DNA of 64,000 bases from Echinococcus granulosus (Eukaryota > Platyhelminthes > Cestoda > Cyclophyllidea > Taeniidae). Position 1 is the first letter of the stretch; each line of letters starts with the position of its first letter. The position numbers were made by a program, and so were the translations under genes. The notes under the pieces are model-generated. The model did not search any database, was not told the origin of the DNA, and saw nothing but the letters and a program-made list of their open reading frames with translations. The stretch lies in contig NW_020170401.1 in assembly GCF_000524195.1 (NCBI RefSeq), positions 712,327 through 776,326 on the forward strand. Direction: 5' to 3'. Shown here piece by piece: positions 23,801 to 36,898 of this stretch.

Positions 23801-26800
23801 TGTAGCACCCCAATTTTTTACTGGAGCTTGATTTCACAAATGGATGGTGTATCTCTTTATCAATTCAAATTAAATGATTGCATCAAATTCTGTGTCAAGG
23901 CGGTTGGCTTGAGTTTCAAACAGTAAGGTAGACCTGGGATGTTCTTGGCCCGAGGATAATCACGCTTTTTGGTTTTCGAGGAACATTTGAAGTGGTGCCA
24001 ACTGGTATCATCTTGACTGTTGGTGGTCGTGGTCGTGGCAACGACCCATATCATCTCTCCTGATATCTTTAGTTTATCCGCTTTACCCTTCATCTCGGTA
24101 GAATTTCGACTCATACCCTAAATAGCCAAGAATTGAACTTTGTCATCTATGATTTTCTCGCTTTTGACACAAATGTTGAATGATGCCTTTTGGGGAGTTT
24201 GGTGATAAGTGCTGGATTTACCTGTGTTGTACCTTTCCACTTGCAAAATAGTACGGGAATCACCGCCAAACTATGATATACGTATATCTTCGTTTATTTT
24301 GAAGCTGAAATGTTACGATGTGAATCACGGTGTTTCAAGTCGTGAATTTTAACTAAAAACGTGTTGGTTTATCGAATTTTTGCGTGAAAAACGTTAAGCG
24401 AAGCTTATTGGCTTACAAAGTAAACTAGTGGGACCGGGTACCGATGGGCCCGGTTTTGTGTTATTTCACTTTGACTATGGATGGCTGTAGGTATGGCATT
24501 TTCCTATCCTCATTGTTGTCAGTTGCAGTAGTTTAATTGATTCCGATTTAAGGGGGGTTTCGATTTCTGTTGGAAGCACCTAAAATCACTCTTGTCCACT
24601 TGATATTATCGGAAAAGTTGAATTTTGCAGAATCTGCTTAATTCGTGGCGGACTTTTTAGTCATGAGCTTTTTTCTGCTGTTGCTTAAAATTCATTTTTG
24701 TGATGATTTTCAACTTTTAAATCGGGAGAGATGCTCGTGTACTTCAGCAATCTACTGTTCCATCTCATACAACCCGCACTATCCCGATTTGGATGGCGGA
24801 ACATTTTCCTGATCGCAATATTTTCACGGTATGGTCCTCTGACTCCTTTGCTTTCGAGTCGAAGCATTGTCGAAAGGGTTACTGATAAGTATGCTTACGA
24901 AATAAAGCAGTCGTTTATGCCTTCTCAGAGGTCGTATGGAGGGGGAGTAGTTGAAGTTTTATTAACACGAAAATGTGGATACCAAATTTAATAAGCATAA
25001 GCTACCTTTTTTAGTTACTAATATGGTTTTTAGTCGGTTGCCGAATATTTCCCAGAATGATTTGGGCGGTGATCAATCTTTATCTTTCCTCCGTTTAATC
25101 GAGTAAATCATACCGTTCTTTTTTTCTCTCCGCATGAAAGAAAGCACTGGAGGAGGGGAGGGATTTTCATGCGTCCATTCTGGATCCATCTTCTTGCAAA
25201 GCTATTTCTGTTCTGTCATTCATGGTCAGTAGTGAATGAAAAGCATATGCCCACGTGACATGTGTGTTGCCGTACTTTCATCTGCCTGCCATTCCAGTGC
25301 CACAAATCCTACTCAAAGATCCATCTTAGATCTGTTTTCCAGAATGCTGTTGTCAGCATAGCATTGACAGTGGAGAAGGCTCCTCTGTCAATGAAATGAT
25401 GTAGGATGGTGTGATGCGTCGTAAGGAAGCGTATTTCAACATGCTTTTTTGTATTATTTGAGCATGTAGAAGGTAGGAGCTTTGAGGACTCTTGCACTCG
25501 GTAAGCTAGACAGACGATCATTACTGACTCAACAGGCTGATCTTAATCTCTTTTTGGCTCCACAAGTTGTCGATGCCATACGTAATTATTACACAATGCT
25601 TCTAAAAGTAGTGGTTGTAATAATCACTGCATTAAACTGTCATCCCCTCCCAACGAGGTGCATACTTTGCTGCGGATTCCACTCATATAAAATGTCTTAT
25701 CTCCTTTTTTTGCCACATTTTTATCTACCAATTGTCCATTCAGCTTTTGACATTTAAGTGTCCAACCCTAGACAAAGGTGCCATTTGCTACTCAAAGAAA
25801 TATCGTGAAGCGAATAAGGAGGACGAGGGTGAGGCGGGGCGAGATGAGGCAGTACCTCCTCCTCATTGTAAAGTACCACTCCCCTCCCACAGGTCAGTTT
25901 TGTGGTGGTACGGGCCGTTGTGGAAGTGGTTGCCTTGTGAGAACGAAACCTTCGTTCTAACGACTGATTCACTACTTCTACCCGTCCTAGGTGTTTCTCA
26001 ATGAGCAGTTTTCGTCTATACCTTTGAGTAGTCTCTATTGGTACCCGGTAGGAAGGTGTCAATCATGGATGTTGGTTGGCCTTCGAAATGCAAACAATTC
26101 TTTCTGCAGGCAACCAACCATATGCACACATAAAGTGAGTACTGTCTTCCGGCCTTGAAGTGATGTGTCCTAGAGCAATCGAGGGCTTAACATTGGAATG
26201 CCCAAAAGTATTTCCCATCATTAATCATTCCATCAGTAAGCAAGCAATCGGGAGTGGATTGCACATTTTTCAAACATAGGTGAGGTAAGGGATGAATGGG
26301 TTGACTGTCTTGGGAGCTCATTGTCATCTGACAATGCATGGCATTTGAGGTCCATTAACTTACCTTCCACTGCGGCTTCCCATTCACATACGTTAAGCTC
26401 GTTTATTATAGGGAAGATCTTCCTACTCGCGGAGCATCCATCTTTGAGCGATTCATGTTCAACATCACTCAAAGTACTAAAATCGTTTCTTGATGGTGTG
26501 TTTCACTACCTCACCTCTCGAATGCTTCTAGAAATTCTGACGTTTTGTGATAAAGTGTAAATTCTTGTCATATTAGTAGATGAATCTAAACAATCGCATG
26601 GATTTTACAACTCCCTGGAAGTTATAAAAGTCTGCACGATCTTTCTTGGCAATCTTACCTCCTATGTGCGTTACCTCATGGCACAGGTTAGTTAATGTGA
26701 TTTATTCGTGCCAAATTGGCACGAATAAAGGCGGCTTTTCATTAGTTAATTGTCTAAACTTGGCAAGACACCAATGCTTTAAATTAATTTCTTCCCAGAC

Positions 26801-29800
26801 GTCCTTATTTACAATATCATCACGAATATTTGCAGAGGTGGGTGTAGACCTTTTCCAGCCACAGTAGTGGTGAAATGCAAGGGTGATTTCTGTGTCGCCT
26901 TTTGTATCTGCATTAGTCTGTGAAAAAACCGGTGCCATCTCATTATCATAGCACTTTTCACTTTGAATTTTTCTGTGTCTGACAGTTGGTGTCACCATTT
27001 CATGAAGGTGAGCGCGCTAAACGCCTTTATTTCTATTTCTAATACCCATGTCGGGAAAGTGGGTGTTTTAGGCGTCTTTGTACCCTTGTTGTTCCCATAA
27101 GTGTTAGTGCCATGGCTTATAACGAAAGACTTCCTTTAATATCATTCTTCCAAATCACCATAAGTTGGGGGCGGGGGGGTTAAGCATGTCTGGTTTTGCG
27201 CCGGGTTGACATGCGGACTAGACGTTTTTTGCTTCCTTGTCGCTGTTACCTCAACGCTTATTGTGAGAATCATTCTGACCAGTTTTTTCTTCGTTGAATA
27301 TCATCTGTGTCAAATCGCATTGTCTACCAAATCTGTCTCCGAGGTAATATCGGCCATCACTGGAACTCCTAGCTGACTAGCACGACTGTCGTTGTTACCT
27401 CAACCATCTATTTAAAACACGATTTAGTTAGGCGGCTCCAGTTATCATTTCTTGACGGAAAACACGTCTTATGCGCGTGACATGGCAGCTCCAATAAGAG
27501 AATCGGGGTATCATTTATACGTGACGCTGTTAAACGTATATTTTCATCCTAAATAAGCACATGCAAGCTTTGTATCTGTTGTCTTATTACCATCGTAGTG
27601 TAGCGACTCAGGTCTTCCCTAAAGTCGTATCAGTAGGGAAGAAGAGCCATTATTTAACGCACAGAAGGGACGAGAGATCACAGACATGTTCAGTGGATCA
27701 TTTTTTATACCGGAAGTGCGACCAAAGAGTCCGCGCCGTATCAAGTGTGTATGCTTTCACCTAAAACTAAAATTGGGATGGAATTTTCGCCTTTCCGTAT
27801 CACCATCAATCTGTTGATGCGATACCACGATTACTATAAGTCTAAGTTTTGCCTGATTTGACTGAAATACTATGCAAAGTGAAAACGGCTGGTATTTTCC
27901 TGCCTTAATATCTCTTCCTCAGACCCCAAAATGAGCAACGAGTGCTACCCTTCTCTGAGGCCCTGTCCAAGGCTCTGGAGGAGCGCTACCGACGCACTCT
28001 GGAAACTAATACCTGGGGCGAACACTTCTCCCTGTCTTCTGAGGACTTGCCTCATGAAACCGACACCTACATCTTTCACAACGAGAAGGTGAGTTGAACT
28101 GGATTCCACTGTCCTTTATCAGGTGACTTTCCGTCAGGCGATGACTGGCTTCCATTTTATTTCCAAAGCCTTATGGGTCTGGGAGGCGAGGCTTCGTACC
28201 TCTGACGTAGCAATCAACTAATTTTACTGCATAGTCCCCATGTGTTGAATGCGATTGCTCCTTTACTTCGGTCCTCGCAGGTCTTCCGGTGGATCGTGAT
28301 CCAACTCGAGGTAGAAGCAAAAAGAGCATGATAAGGAGAGCGCTGCACATTTCATTAGTGGTGGTGCATATCGTCGACGTGGATGAGATATCCAAACACA
28401 TCATCCTTTGATAGGTGAATTGCATAAGGGAGGCATTGGTAGGGGGCTAGTACTAAAGGTCTGCAACCAGTCTCCGTATGCCATTCGCATTTTAGTGAAA
28501 ATCTTGCCCTTGAAGCAATGCAAGGCCGTGATTGTTACGTTGAAATCTATTTTCACTCATCACTCCTGCTATGGCAAGTCTGTGGTGAGTGTTCTTTAAG
28601 TTCCAGTCAGCGAAATGGAAGATCGTTCTTTTAGAGAGGGTTAGTCTGTGGTATTACTACTATATTCTCTGGGCCATCCTAATTCCTCTAATGAGGTATG
28701 TCTCCTTGGAAGTATAACTTCGTACCATCAGCAAGGTGTTCGAATCTTGGGAGACTCCTGTGGTGGAGTTCATTTTCTACTTTATCTGTTTTGATTATCC
28801 AAATGATCGTTGAAGCATTTATGGATGAGTGGGCTAATTTGTCTACTTTCATTATAGCTAGTTTTCAGTTCTTAGAAACTGGTTGTTTATATGAGTTGGC
28901 CTGTTTAAATGGTCTGTGCATCAACTTTACATCCTTGTGTAATTGATCACAGCCGGAATTGTTTACCTTCCAAAGGTCAACCAACAATTAGGGCCGCGAC
29001 CTTCCTATAGGGCACAAGTGGATACTACTCGAAGGTGTGGAAAAAGCTTCTTCTTGAGTAACAGCCGAAGTAGATGGGGGTAATAAATAAATCGGTAGGA
29101 AGAAGGTTATGTTCCCACTAGACTACACCTTCCACAATCCTCCATATCGCCACAAAACTGCCCTGTCCAAGGGGATTTGTACTGTAGGATGAGAAAGATG
29201 TACTGCCCCATCTTACCTCATCCTCGTCCTCCCTATTCGCCTCACGGTAGTTCTTCAAGCGGCAATTTTCGCCTTTGTTTGGGGTTCGTTAGACAATTAA
29301 ATGCCAATAGGACTTACTACACCGAATGAACAGTTGGGAAATAAAAGCGAGGTAGAGAAGGAGGTGAGTGTAGGTATGGGCTGTTGATTCCAGAGGTAAA
29401 ACGTTTTATGTGAGTGGAATTAGCAGCAAAGCTCATATCTCGTTGAGAGAGGATGGAAGATTAAAACGGTAATTATTTCAACGACCACTCTACGAAGCCT
29501 TCACTACCTCATAGTTTAAAAAAAAAACTGAACAAAGTTAAGAGGGAATGATTCTTGTCACAAAAATTAGGGAAAGAGGTGTATTTATTCATTCACCTTT
29601 TTCTATGGATGCCCGCGGCTAAAATGGTATGTAAAGTATTCTTAGTATTTTTTAGTATTGACGTCCCGTCACTCGGCAAAATGTTTTTTTTTCCACCCTT
29701 AAATTCCCTTTTATATCTCTCTGGAATAAGTTTCTGAATGTGATTAATTAGTTTTGAACATTACGATCGGACAGCATTTCTCATGCTTGGAGGTGTATAC

Positions 29801-32800
29801 TTTTTGTGAGAAACAAAAAGGTACCGAAATTAACGCTTTTTGCCCTCTGTTTACGTTTAGCCTTTCTCCCCGACTTGGCGTTGAAACGTTGACTTCATAC
29901 GCCTTCGACAAAACTTTTTTTCACACTTGTGATTACTTGTGAACTTCCTTACAAAAATGTGTTTGGTGATGTAGTTAGCTGTGAAGCTCTGTCTGGTGAG
30001 ATTGTGAAACAGTGGGTTAGCATTTCGTTGCAACGGAGGTGCGTAACGAAAATCGGAATGCCACCAAAGACAAAACGAGGTCTCTTTCACTTTTATTGCC
30101 AAACCTGTAAGAAATAAGTCGAATAGGAGCATTGGTAAACGTTCGTACGTTTTCTTTTTTTTTTCACAGAATCCGGGAATTTAGAATTTTAGTTTGGTAT
30201 AGCCGCCTACATTCATGCAAATCCTCCTTCAATTGTTGGCACAACCTAGTCCTCCCGGGTGTTGTAGGCATGCTTTATCGACAATCCTCTCATCGATGTC
30301 ACCAAGGTGATAGCTCAGGAGGCCAAATTAGGCGTGGTAGACTCTACCCACTCCCAAATCTTCCAACATGTATAAGCAGTCCTACTGAAACATACGAGCA
30401 ACTACTATTGCCGAGGTCCTGACGACAATTCTTTAATGACTGAATTCAGGCTACTGCATTGTAAGAGGACATGATACCCATTTCTCACGACTACGAGGCC
30501 CGCATCGGACGGCGAGGCAGGGTAGGGGAGGATCCATACAAAATCAACGTCGATGAATGCATATATGTTTTGTCTTAAATAAATCGGTTGAAACCTAGGA
30601 TGGATTGTCGTCGCAGAATTGCTACGATGGGTATATGCTAAGGCGGGGGGACTGAAGCGTACATTCCCATGCTAGAGTTACGAAAGGAGGTTCAATTCGC
30701 CTTTTTTTCCTTCTTCAGGTAATTTCGGATGAGATTTGACGATTTTAGCAAAACTACGACTACTTTTGTTTAGCCCTTATTCATTCCATCATCGTTGATC
30801 GGTCGGAGACAAATGCGTTCAACATTAGGGCACAAAATGACTCTTTTCCTCCGCCTTATTGCAAAACTACTGCAAGAATTCCGCTTTTTGCCCTTCAGGC
30901 GATGCTTCAGTACCATGGTGGCGGTGGTAAGTGCCCCACCAATTTTGCGGAATGCACCTATCTCCATCGGGGTCTGCGTGAGGATCTGGCAGCTCAGCTT
31001 CCTCAGGGCGACGATCGCCCAGTTGAGCATGTAGTCTTCGTTGTTCACGGCATTGGACCTATCTACAATATGCGTGGCGAGGGTCTTATCAGCTGTGTCA
31101 ATGATATGCGGTGAGTCACTCAAAATTTTGTAACTTAAATGCGCTTTTCATGCCATCATGTCTTTGATGTTGAAATGTCAATTGTGGGTGAGGACCCAGT
31201 TTGAAAATAAACAGCATTTCAAGGAATATTGCACCCCTGATCTAGAAATTTAATCTGAAGGCCTTTAGCAACACAATGCTCCTTGTATCACGTGATCAAA
31301 AGGCTCCAAGGTTCTTCAATGTACCTCTTTGGAATGACTTGCTACAATGTGTCAGGGACTGGTCAAGTGCGGGTGACTTGCACTCACTTTCAAACCTGGA
31401 TTTGTGGTATCGTCATTCTGCTTTGTACCAATTTTATCCCATTTTTAACCCTCTTGCATAAAAAGACGTTTAAATTGGATGAGTGTGATTTGAGGCTTCC
31501 TACTTTGTAGGTTTAAACTCCTCCATTTCGTCTGAGGTTTGAGGCACACGGTAGTAGAGTGCCTCCGCCAGAAGAGGTTGGAAAATGCCTAATGGCATGA
31601 CGCTGGTAATTGGATGAAAATCTAAATAAATGTGCTGAATTAGCTAATCGCTTTTATGCGTTTTCAGAAAAACAGCGACGGCTCTCTTGTCGACGCATTT
31701 CAAAGACTTACGAGGAAAAGGACGAGTGGAATTCCTGCCTGTTCGATGGCACTCCTCCCTCCACTCCGAGTCTACGGGCATTAACAATCGACTGAAGCGT
31801 GTGACTCTACGCAGCATTCCTAAGATGCGCAGCTACACTAACGAAACCCTTACCGACATTCTCTTCTACACCAGCCCCAAGTACTGCCAACACATCATTG
31901 ACACTGTGGCGACCACCATTAAACACCTACGTCAACTGTTTCTTCAGCGGAATCCGGACTTTAGGGTAAGTTTCTACTGTACCGATTCCAGTAATAGGCA
32001 AATGACTGAGGAGAACTTTAGCTAATTGAATTGGGCTTATTTCGTGCTTCCGGGGTGAATTTAACTGCACTTGTTCCCCTAGCGGCATTATTCCCAAGAG
32101 GCAAGATCGGTAGAATATGGTAGACTGGAAATGACGTCAGATTGAAGAGGCCAACTTTCTGATCGTTTAATTCCTCAAGGGGGACTTCTCGATTGCGGGG
32201 CATAGCCTGGGCTCCGTCATAGTCTTTGACCTACTCTCGCACCAACGACGCACTCCCTCCGGCACACCCTCACTCAATTCCGGCGGCGGAGGAGGGGGTC
32301 CCGAAGACGAGGACGACTGGTCACTCCTTGACGCTGCTGCCGCTTCTTCAACCTCAGTTGCTGTTCCTCCCTTCTGCGCCGACACTACAGATCTTGCTGC
32401 CCAACTCACCTCGGCTACCGATCTGACTGAGGCTCAGGTTCGCCAGGTTCTCAGCATTCTCACCACTACCACTAGTGGTGGTGGTGGTAGTGTTGCTCTT
32501 CCAACAGCAAATCATTCAAACGGCGTGGGTCTGCCAGTGATCAACTATCCTCAGCTCGGCTTTCCGCTTAACACCTGTTTCCTTCTCGGCTCCCCATTGT
32601 CCATCTTCCTCGTGGCGCGAGGGGTGGAACGTCTGCCCTCGGAGTTTCGATTGCCAACTTGTCAAGCCTGTGTCAACATCTTTCATCCTTTCGATCCTGT
32701 GGCCTATCGTTTGGAAAATATGATCCTGCCGGATTACAGGGTTTGTGCTTAATTCCACTCTTTATACTTGCATAGTTCGAATGGAAGCTTGTAAGTAATG

Positions 32801-34629
32801 CATATGGGTGCTGAAATTAAGACGTTGGAGAGATAAATGCCATAAGGCAAGAGGTAGGGGCGTTCCTTTGTCTCCGCTTTCCAATTAGAAATCCGATCAC
32901 GCATTGTATCAAATGTCAAAGCTTTTGTCGCTCTAGCTACGCAAGATTTATTTGCTTACCAAAATGAGGGTGTTTCCATTTGCAGCCCTGTGCCGTGTTA
33001 ATGCCACACCACAAGGGAAGAAAGCGGCTTCACCTCGAATTGAAGGACAATATCGCTCGTGTGGGTGCTGACATCACCACGCGTGTCTACCAATCCTTGC
33101 GGTCCACTTGGCGCACCCTTCAGGAGTTTGCAGCTGCGCACACTGCGTAAGTCGTCACTAGTGTATTTATTTGCCCTCGATTTTAAAATCACTTTGTCAG
33201 TTGTCTTAAGGTTCAGTTAGGCCAGATTTCTGGGTAGCTGTCAACATGCACCATTCTAGCCAATGGCTGTGTGGCGCGGTTGGGATTGTGTTCTGGTTGG
33301 TTCTCAGTATCCATTTGCCCAATTCCATCAGCCTAAATGGGAATTTAGATGCCCGGAACTTTAGGTTTCGATTTGGTTTTATGTGTAAATCTTTAAGTGT
33401 ATTGCTATTTGATGGTTAAAAACCCGCTTTTTTAGCTCTGGAACCACGAAAAATGAACATGAGGAGGAAAAGGAGGAAGAAGAGGAGTCAGAGGCAATTA
33501 AACGTGCCCTCTCCCGTCTTACTGATGGCATTGGAGGGAACTCACTCCCTCACAGTGGCAATGAGTACGACGACTATGCTGATGATGACGATGACGCTGA
33601 TAAGGACACCTTCCCGAGTCAATTGAATCAGGGCCGACGTCTAGACTACGTGCTGCAGGTTCGTTACTTCAATTTTGTTGTGATGTTACATCCATTTGTG
33701 AACACAACAACTAAATAGGTAAATGTTGGTATAAATAAAAGTTAATATTTTTGAAAGGCTACGCTTTTTGTGTGGGATATGTGAGCAGCTGAGTGTGTGG
33801 AAACACGCCTACCGGGTTGATTGCCGGAGGTTCAACATGGCAACCAGTCTCACGTACTCATAATACTTCGAGTGATTCTGTCCATTCCCCCTTTATAAGA
33901 ATTAACATAAACCCCCTTTGGAATGAATGCACGCTATTACGTTGCCTCTGTTCCATCTACTTCCACCAGTTTTAACCTCGATGTTTACGGCAGCAATTTT
34001 TCGAACGGAATCCTATTCTTCTCGATTTAGGAGGGTCCGCTGGAGAGCCTCAATGACTACCTCTTCGCTCTGTCCAGCCACGCTGTCTACTGGGACTCTC
34101 AGGATTGTCTGCTCTTCATGCTCAACCAAATTTTCAACAACGCCGGTGTTGAGACTGAAACCTCCACCACCTCGGTAACTCCGTCTGTGCTGACCCCAAA
34201 GGGATCCACCACTCACGATTTCACCTCCACCACTAAGACAACCAATCTGATGCAACACTCTGCTTCCATTCCCGTCCTCCCGAACGTCCCCACTGCATCA
34301 TCAGCCTTACCTCCGCAGGTTATCCAACATCTATGTGAGTACTTCTTGAATTAGACACCTTGAATCGGTCACAAATGCCCAATTTTTGGTTGCGCTTCTT
34401 TTTCCACATAAAATCGTATTCCATCTTTGTTCATCCTCTTCTCTTCTCTCCTGTTCCGTCAGATCCGCCATCGCAGACGCCACTCTTCAACCCCTCACCC
34501 GCACCTTCCACCGTCTCGCTCCATAGCCAATGCATGGATGGTGCCAATAACCAAGTCACCAGTGGGATAGCCGACAATTCTCGTCCCACTGAGGACTCGA
34601 AATTCGTTGAAATCGACCTCACCCCTTGA
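20805..34629 (+). CDS. SEC23IP: SEC23IP-type phospholipase A1-like protein (WWE and DDHD domains)
   Basis: Eleven exons: 20805-21065, 21122-21347, 21421-21724, 27923-28088, 30899-31110, 31668-31965, 32180-32740, 32986-33146, 33436-33658, 34031-34334, 34463-34629; about 960 aa (human SEC23IP 1000). Every junction keeps phase. Order: Pro/Ser/Thr-rich N-terminus with YVLPPQLSQ (like YIAPPQL of SEC23IP), WWE-like domain (YEPVKAHWFYSTKT, EVRRVMWFYR), lipase core (VVFVVHGIGPIYN, VEFLPVRWHSSLH, nucleophile elbow SIAGHSLGSVIVFD), then DDHD (FLLGSPL, NIFHPFDPVAYRLE, PHHKGRKRLHLELK, GRRLDYVLQEGPLESLNDYLF). The family acts at ER exit sites and in lipid turnover; the long Pro-rich N-terminus favours SEC23IP over DDHD2. 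The SAM domain usual between GHSLG and DDHD is not visible; a Gly/Ser/Thr-rich stretch replaces it. The start is uncertain, since an upstream coding exon is possible. Confidence 0.87.
25796..25960 (+). repeat. Dispersed repeat family B, copy 1
   Basis: Blocks GTGAAGCGAATAAGGAGGAC, GATGAGGCAGTACCTC, AGTACCACTCCCCTCCCACA, GGTCAGTTTTGTGGTGGTAC and TTGTGGAAGTGG recur, with about 70% identity by eye, in inverted orientation at 29095-29270. A weaker match lies near 1385-1540. Confidence 0.6.
27596..27640 (+). repeat. Possible head fragment of repeat family A
   Basis: Only the 5' block (GTAGCGACTCAGGTCTTCCC) resembles the family; the rest is absent or too diverged to see. Confidence 0.3.
28089..30898 (+). 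other. SEC23IP intron 4 (2.8 kb)
   Basis: Between phase-0 junctions (GAGAAG|GTGAGT and CCCTTCAG|GCGATG). Apart from the inverted repeat B copy at 29095-29270, nothing recognisable was seen. Confidence 0.6.
29095..29270 (-). repeat. Dispersed repeat family B, copy 2 (inverted)
   Basis: The reverse complement reads CGTGAGGCGAATAGGGAGGA, GGGGCAGTACATC, AGTACAAATCCCCTTGGACA, GGGCAGTTTTGTGGCGATAT and ATTGTGGAAGG, collinear with 25796-25960. The two copies form an inverted pair about 3.3 kb apart within the SEC23IP pre-mRNA. Confidence 0.6.
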
Positions 34630-36898
34630 AACCACATCTTTCTTTTCTCCTGCCAACTTAATCCATGTCCATATATTTGTCTACTGACTTGCGTTTGTGT
34701 TTTTGACAACCGTATTTAAGTTTCTTCCATTTGTCTCAGCTTGCGGTCTTCGGCTTCCCTTTTTCCCCAACATTTATTGTGCTGAGATAATGTTGGTACG
34801 TGGAAATGGTGGATTTCCAGTTACCTCTGAATAGACCAGGAGGCAGATGGGTCTTGATAGAGGCATTATTGTGTAGAAGAACCAAAAAACCAGATCTATA
34901 TCACGGCACACATTAAAGTGGAAGCCTCTTCATGGATGGTATTACTCAGGTTCAAGTGACGCGTTGTAGCGAACGTCTTCTGGTCGCTCACGCCTTCCAA
35001 CAGAAATGCCCGCCTCAACGGTAAGACAATGTTTGACATTTCAAAATCTCCTTCAGCATTCTCGCCTTTTCAATGCCCTCTAGTCGTGCATCTGGGTCGA
35101 TTGTAAAAATCAGCATTACAAGTCCTTTAAGGGCCACCTCGATTCGACACACTTCGACGTCCGCCGTTATGGGTGGGTTAGTGGACGAAAGGCACTTCGA
35201 CCTTGGTGCCTCTGTTCGCAATGAGTCGCGGCTTATTTAGCCATTCACAACAGATGCCGCGCTCTCTGGACACTGCGGCGTGGTGTCAAGTTTCCTATGA
35301 ACGGTTTCTCTTGTGGCATCGCTTAAGCTGGCCCTCTAGGCGTTATAGGGTCTTCGAGGCTAGAGGTGGCATCATAGCCATCCTATGATGTGATGGAGGG
35401 GTTTGCTGGGTGAGAGTGAAATGCACTCTCTTTAGCGGGATCTCCACAGATTAGCGCTGGCTCCGCTAGAGCAGCCATTTAGTCGTGCGAACCAAAAAGC
35501 GCAATGAGGAGAGACTGCGGAGTAGCACAAAGAGGCATACCATGAATGTAATATTGTTTATCAAGCTTTGTGTGCGCCGTGTTCCAAATCTACGCACAAG
35601 GAATACACAATCGGAAAGCTTGAGACAATGTCAGCACCCATTCATACATGAAGGGGACAGCAATAGTAATGCTGAGGATGCTGGTGGACAGTTCGCCGTA
35701 GGAAGCAGTCCACTCGGAGGGGCCGCATCCTGTGTGGCATGTGGAGATGACGATGGGGAACTCATACCCAGGTCTGGGTGACTAACATGTGGTTGGCTCG
35801 TGTCGCCTCGGTGACTGTACTCAAATCACTTTGTGAGGTGGGCGTGAGTCGGCCGTAGTCCAGGGCATCTCAATTGGGTGTCAGGACTGAGACTACGTCA
35901 AACCACACATGTGATCTTTGCGATCAGGCTCATTCAGCGTGTGCGTAGTCAGACAGCAGATTTGGCAGTGTGACAGGCACGACAAGGCAACAATATTTCA
36001 TGCAAGAGTAGCACAACCGCCTTTGTGGCGAACAAGGGCGATTGAAGAACTGATAATCACAAATAATTATAACCAACGCGTAAGGTGAAATGAGACGTAA
36101 ACCCACTACCCATTAACTCTGACTTTGACTTGAAAAAAGTGTTAATTGCTAATTGTCTTGCAGCGCGGCTAATCATACAGCCTCACTAGTCTCTTCAGTC
36201 CTTCGGAACGGTAATAAAAGAGATACAAATTCAGATTTGAATAAATCAAACAGACACTACAAAAACCGACAGTCGAGAAAAAGGGGTTATAGAAAAGGAG
36301 GGGATCAGAGGTAGGGCTTTTGCTGCCTTCAAGGACACATGCCTTTTACTAAAGCGTGGGGAATGATGGAACATTGTGAGGGTGATTATCCAACAATTTA
36401 CCTAAGCAATACTTGTATCACAAGGAGAGGGTGGAGATAACTTGGACTATTGTAGTGACGCTGCAACCACATGGAGATCTTACAAGGTAAAAAGGTCTGA
36501 AACCTGGCATGCTACAGTTGTCAACTAAAACACCAACTGTGCAGTGTCACTAAACTACCTGAGAACAAGCGGTTGTTTGGGGCACAAACAGTTACCAAGT
36601 TACTTCACTTTCCAGGAGTAGCTAGACGCAAGTCACTTCTGTTCAAAACTCATTCACCTCAAAACATCTTCAATGAGGACTCAGACGCCGTCCTTTCCCA
36701 CCCATATTTAACGCTTTCAACAATGCTGACAAATACGCAATTCCACTAACGATGCACAGCTCTGCACTTTGATTCCTTGTAACAAATAGGAAGATGTCAA
36801 ATCGGAACAAAATCACAGTCACCTACGGTGTACATCAACGGCACACAGGGCTTGGACACACACACACACACACACACCGAATTGGTTAATGGAGAACT
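34630..36898. other. Convergent intergenic region between SEC23IP and the folate-receptor gene
   Basis: No coding exon is supported. A 68-codon minus-strand frame at 35015-35221 looks protein-like but has no recognised motif or splice partner. A short (AC)n tract lies at 36856-36877. Confidence 0.45.
36856..36877. repeat. (AC)n microsatellite
   Basis: Eleven uninterrupted AC units just downstream of the folate-receptor-family stop codon (36899-36901, minus strand), so probably within its 3'UTR. Confidence 0.85.

Larger units (their letters stand above)
21725..27922 (+). other. SEC23IP intron 3 (6.2 kb)
   Basis: Donor CG|GTAGGT after the WWE exon and acceptor CTTCCTCAG, both phase 2. It contains a copy of repeat family B (25796-25960) and the head of a family A copy (27596-27640). 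No exon with family support was found; the neighbouring exon sequences continue directly into one another relative to human SEC23IP. Confidence 0.6.

Noticed and set aside
35015..35221. Minus-strand 68-codon frame with a protein-like composition
   Set aside because: No recognised motif, no partner exon and no splice sites; cannot be separated from chance.
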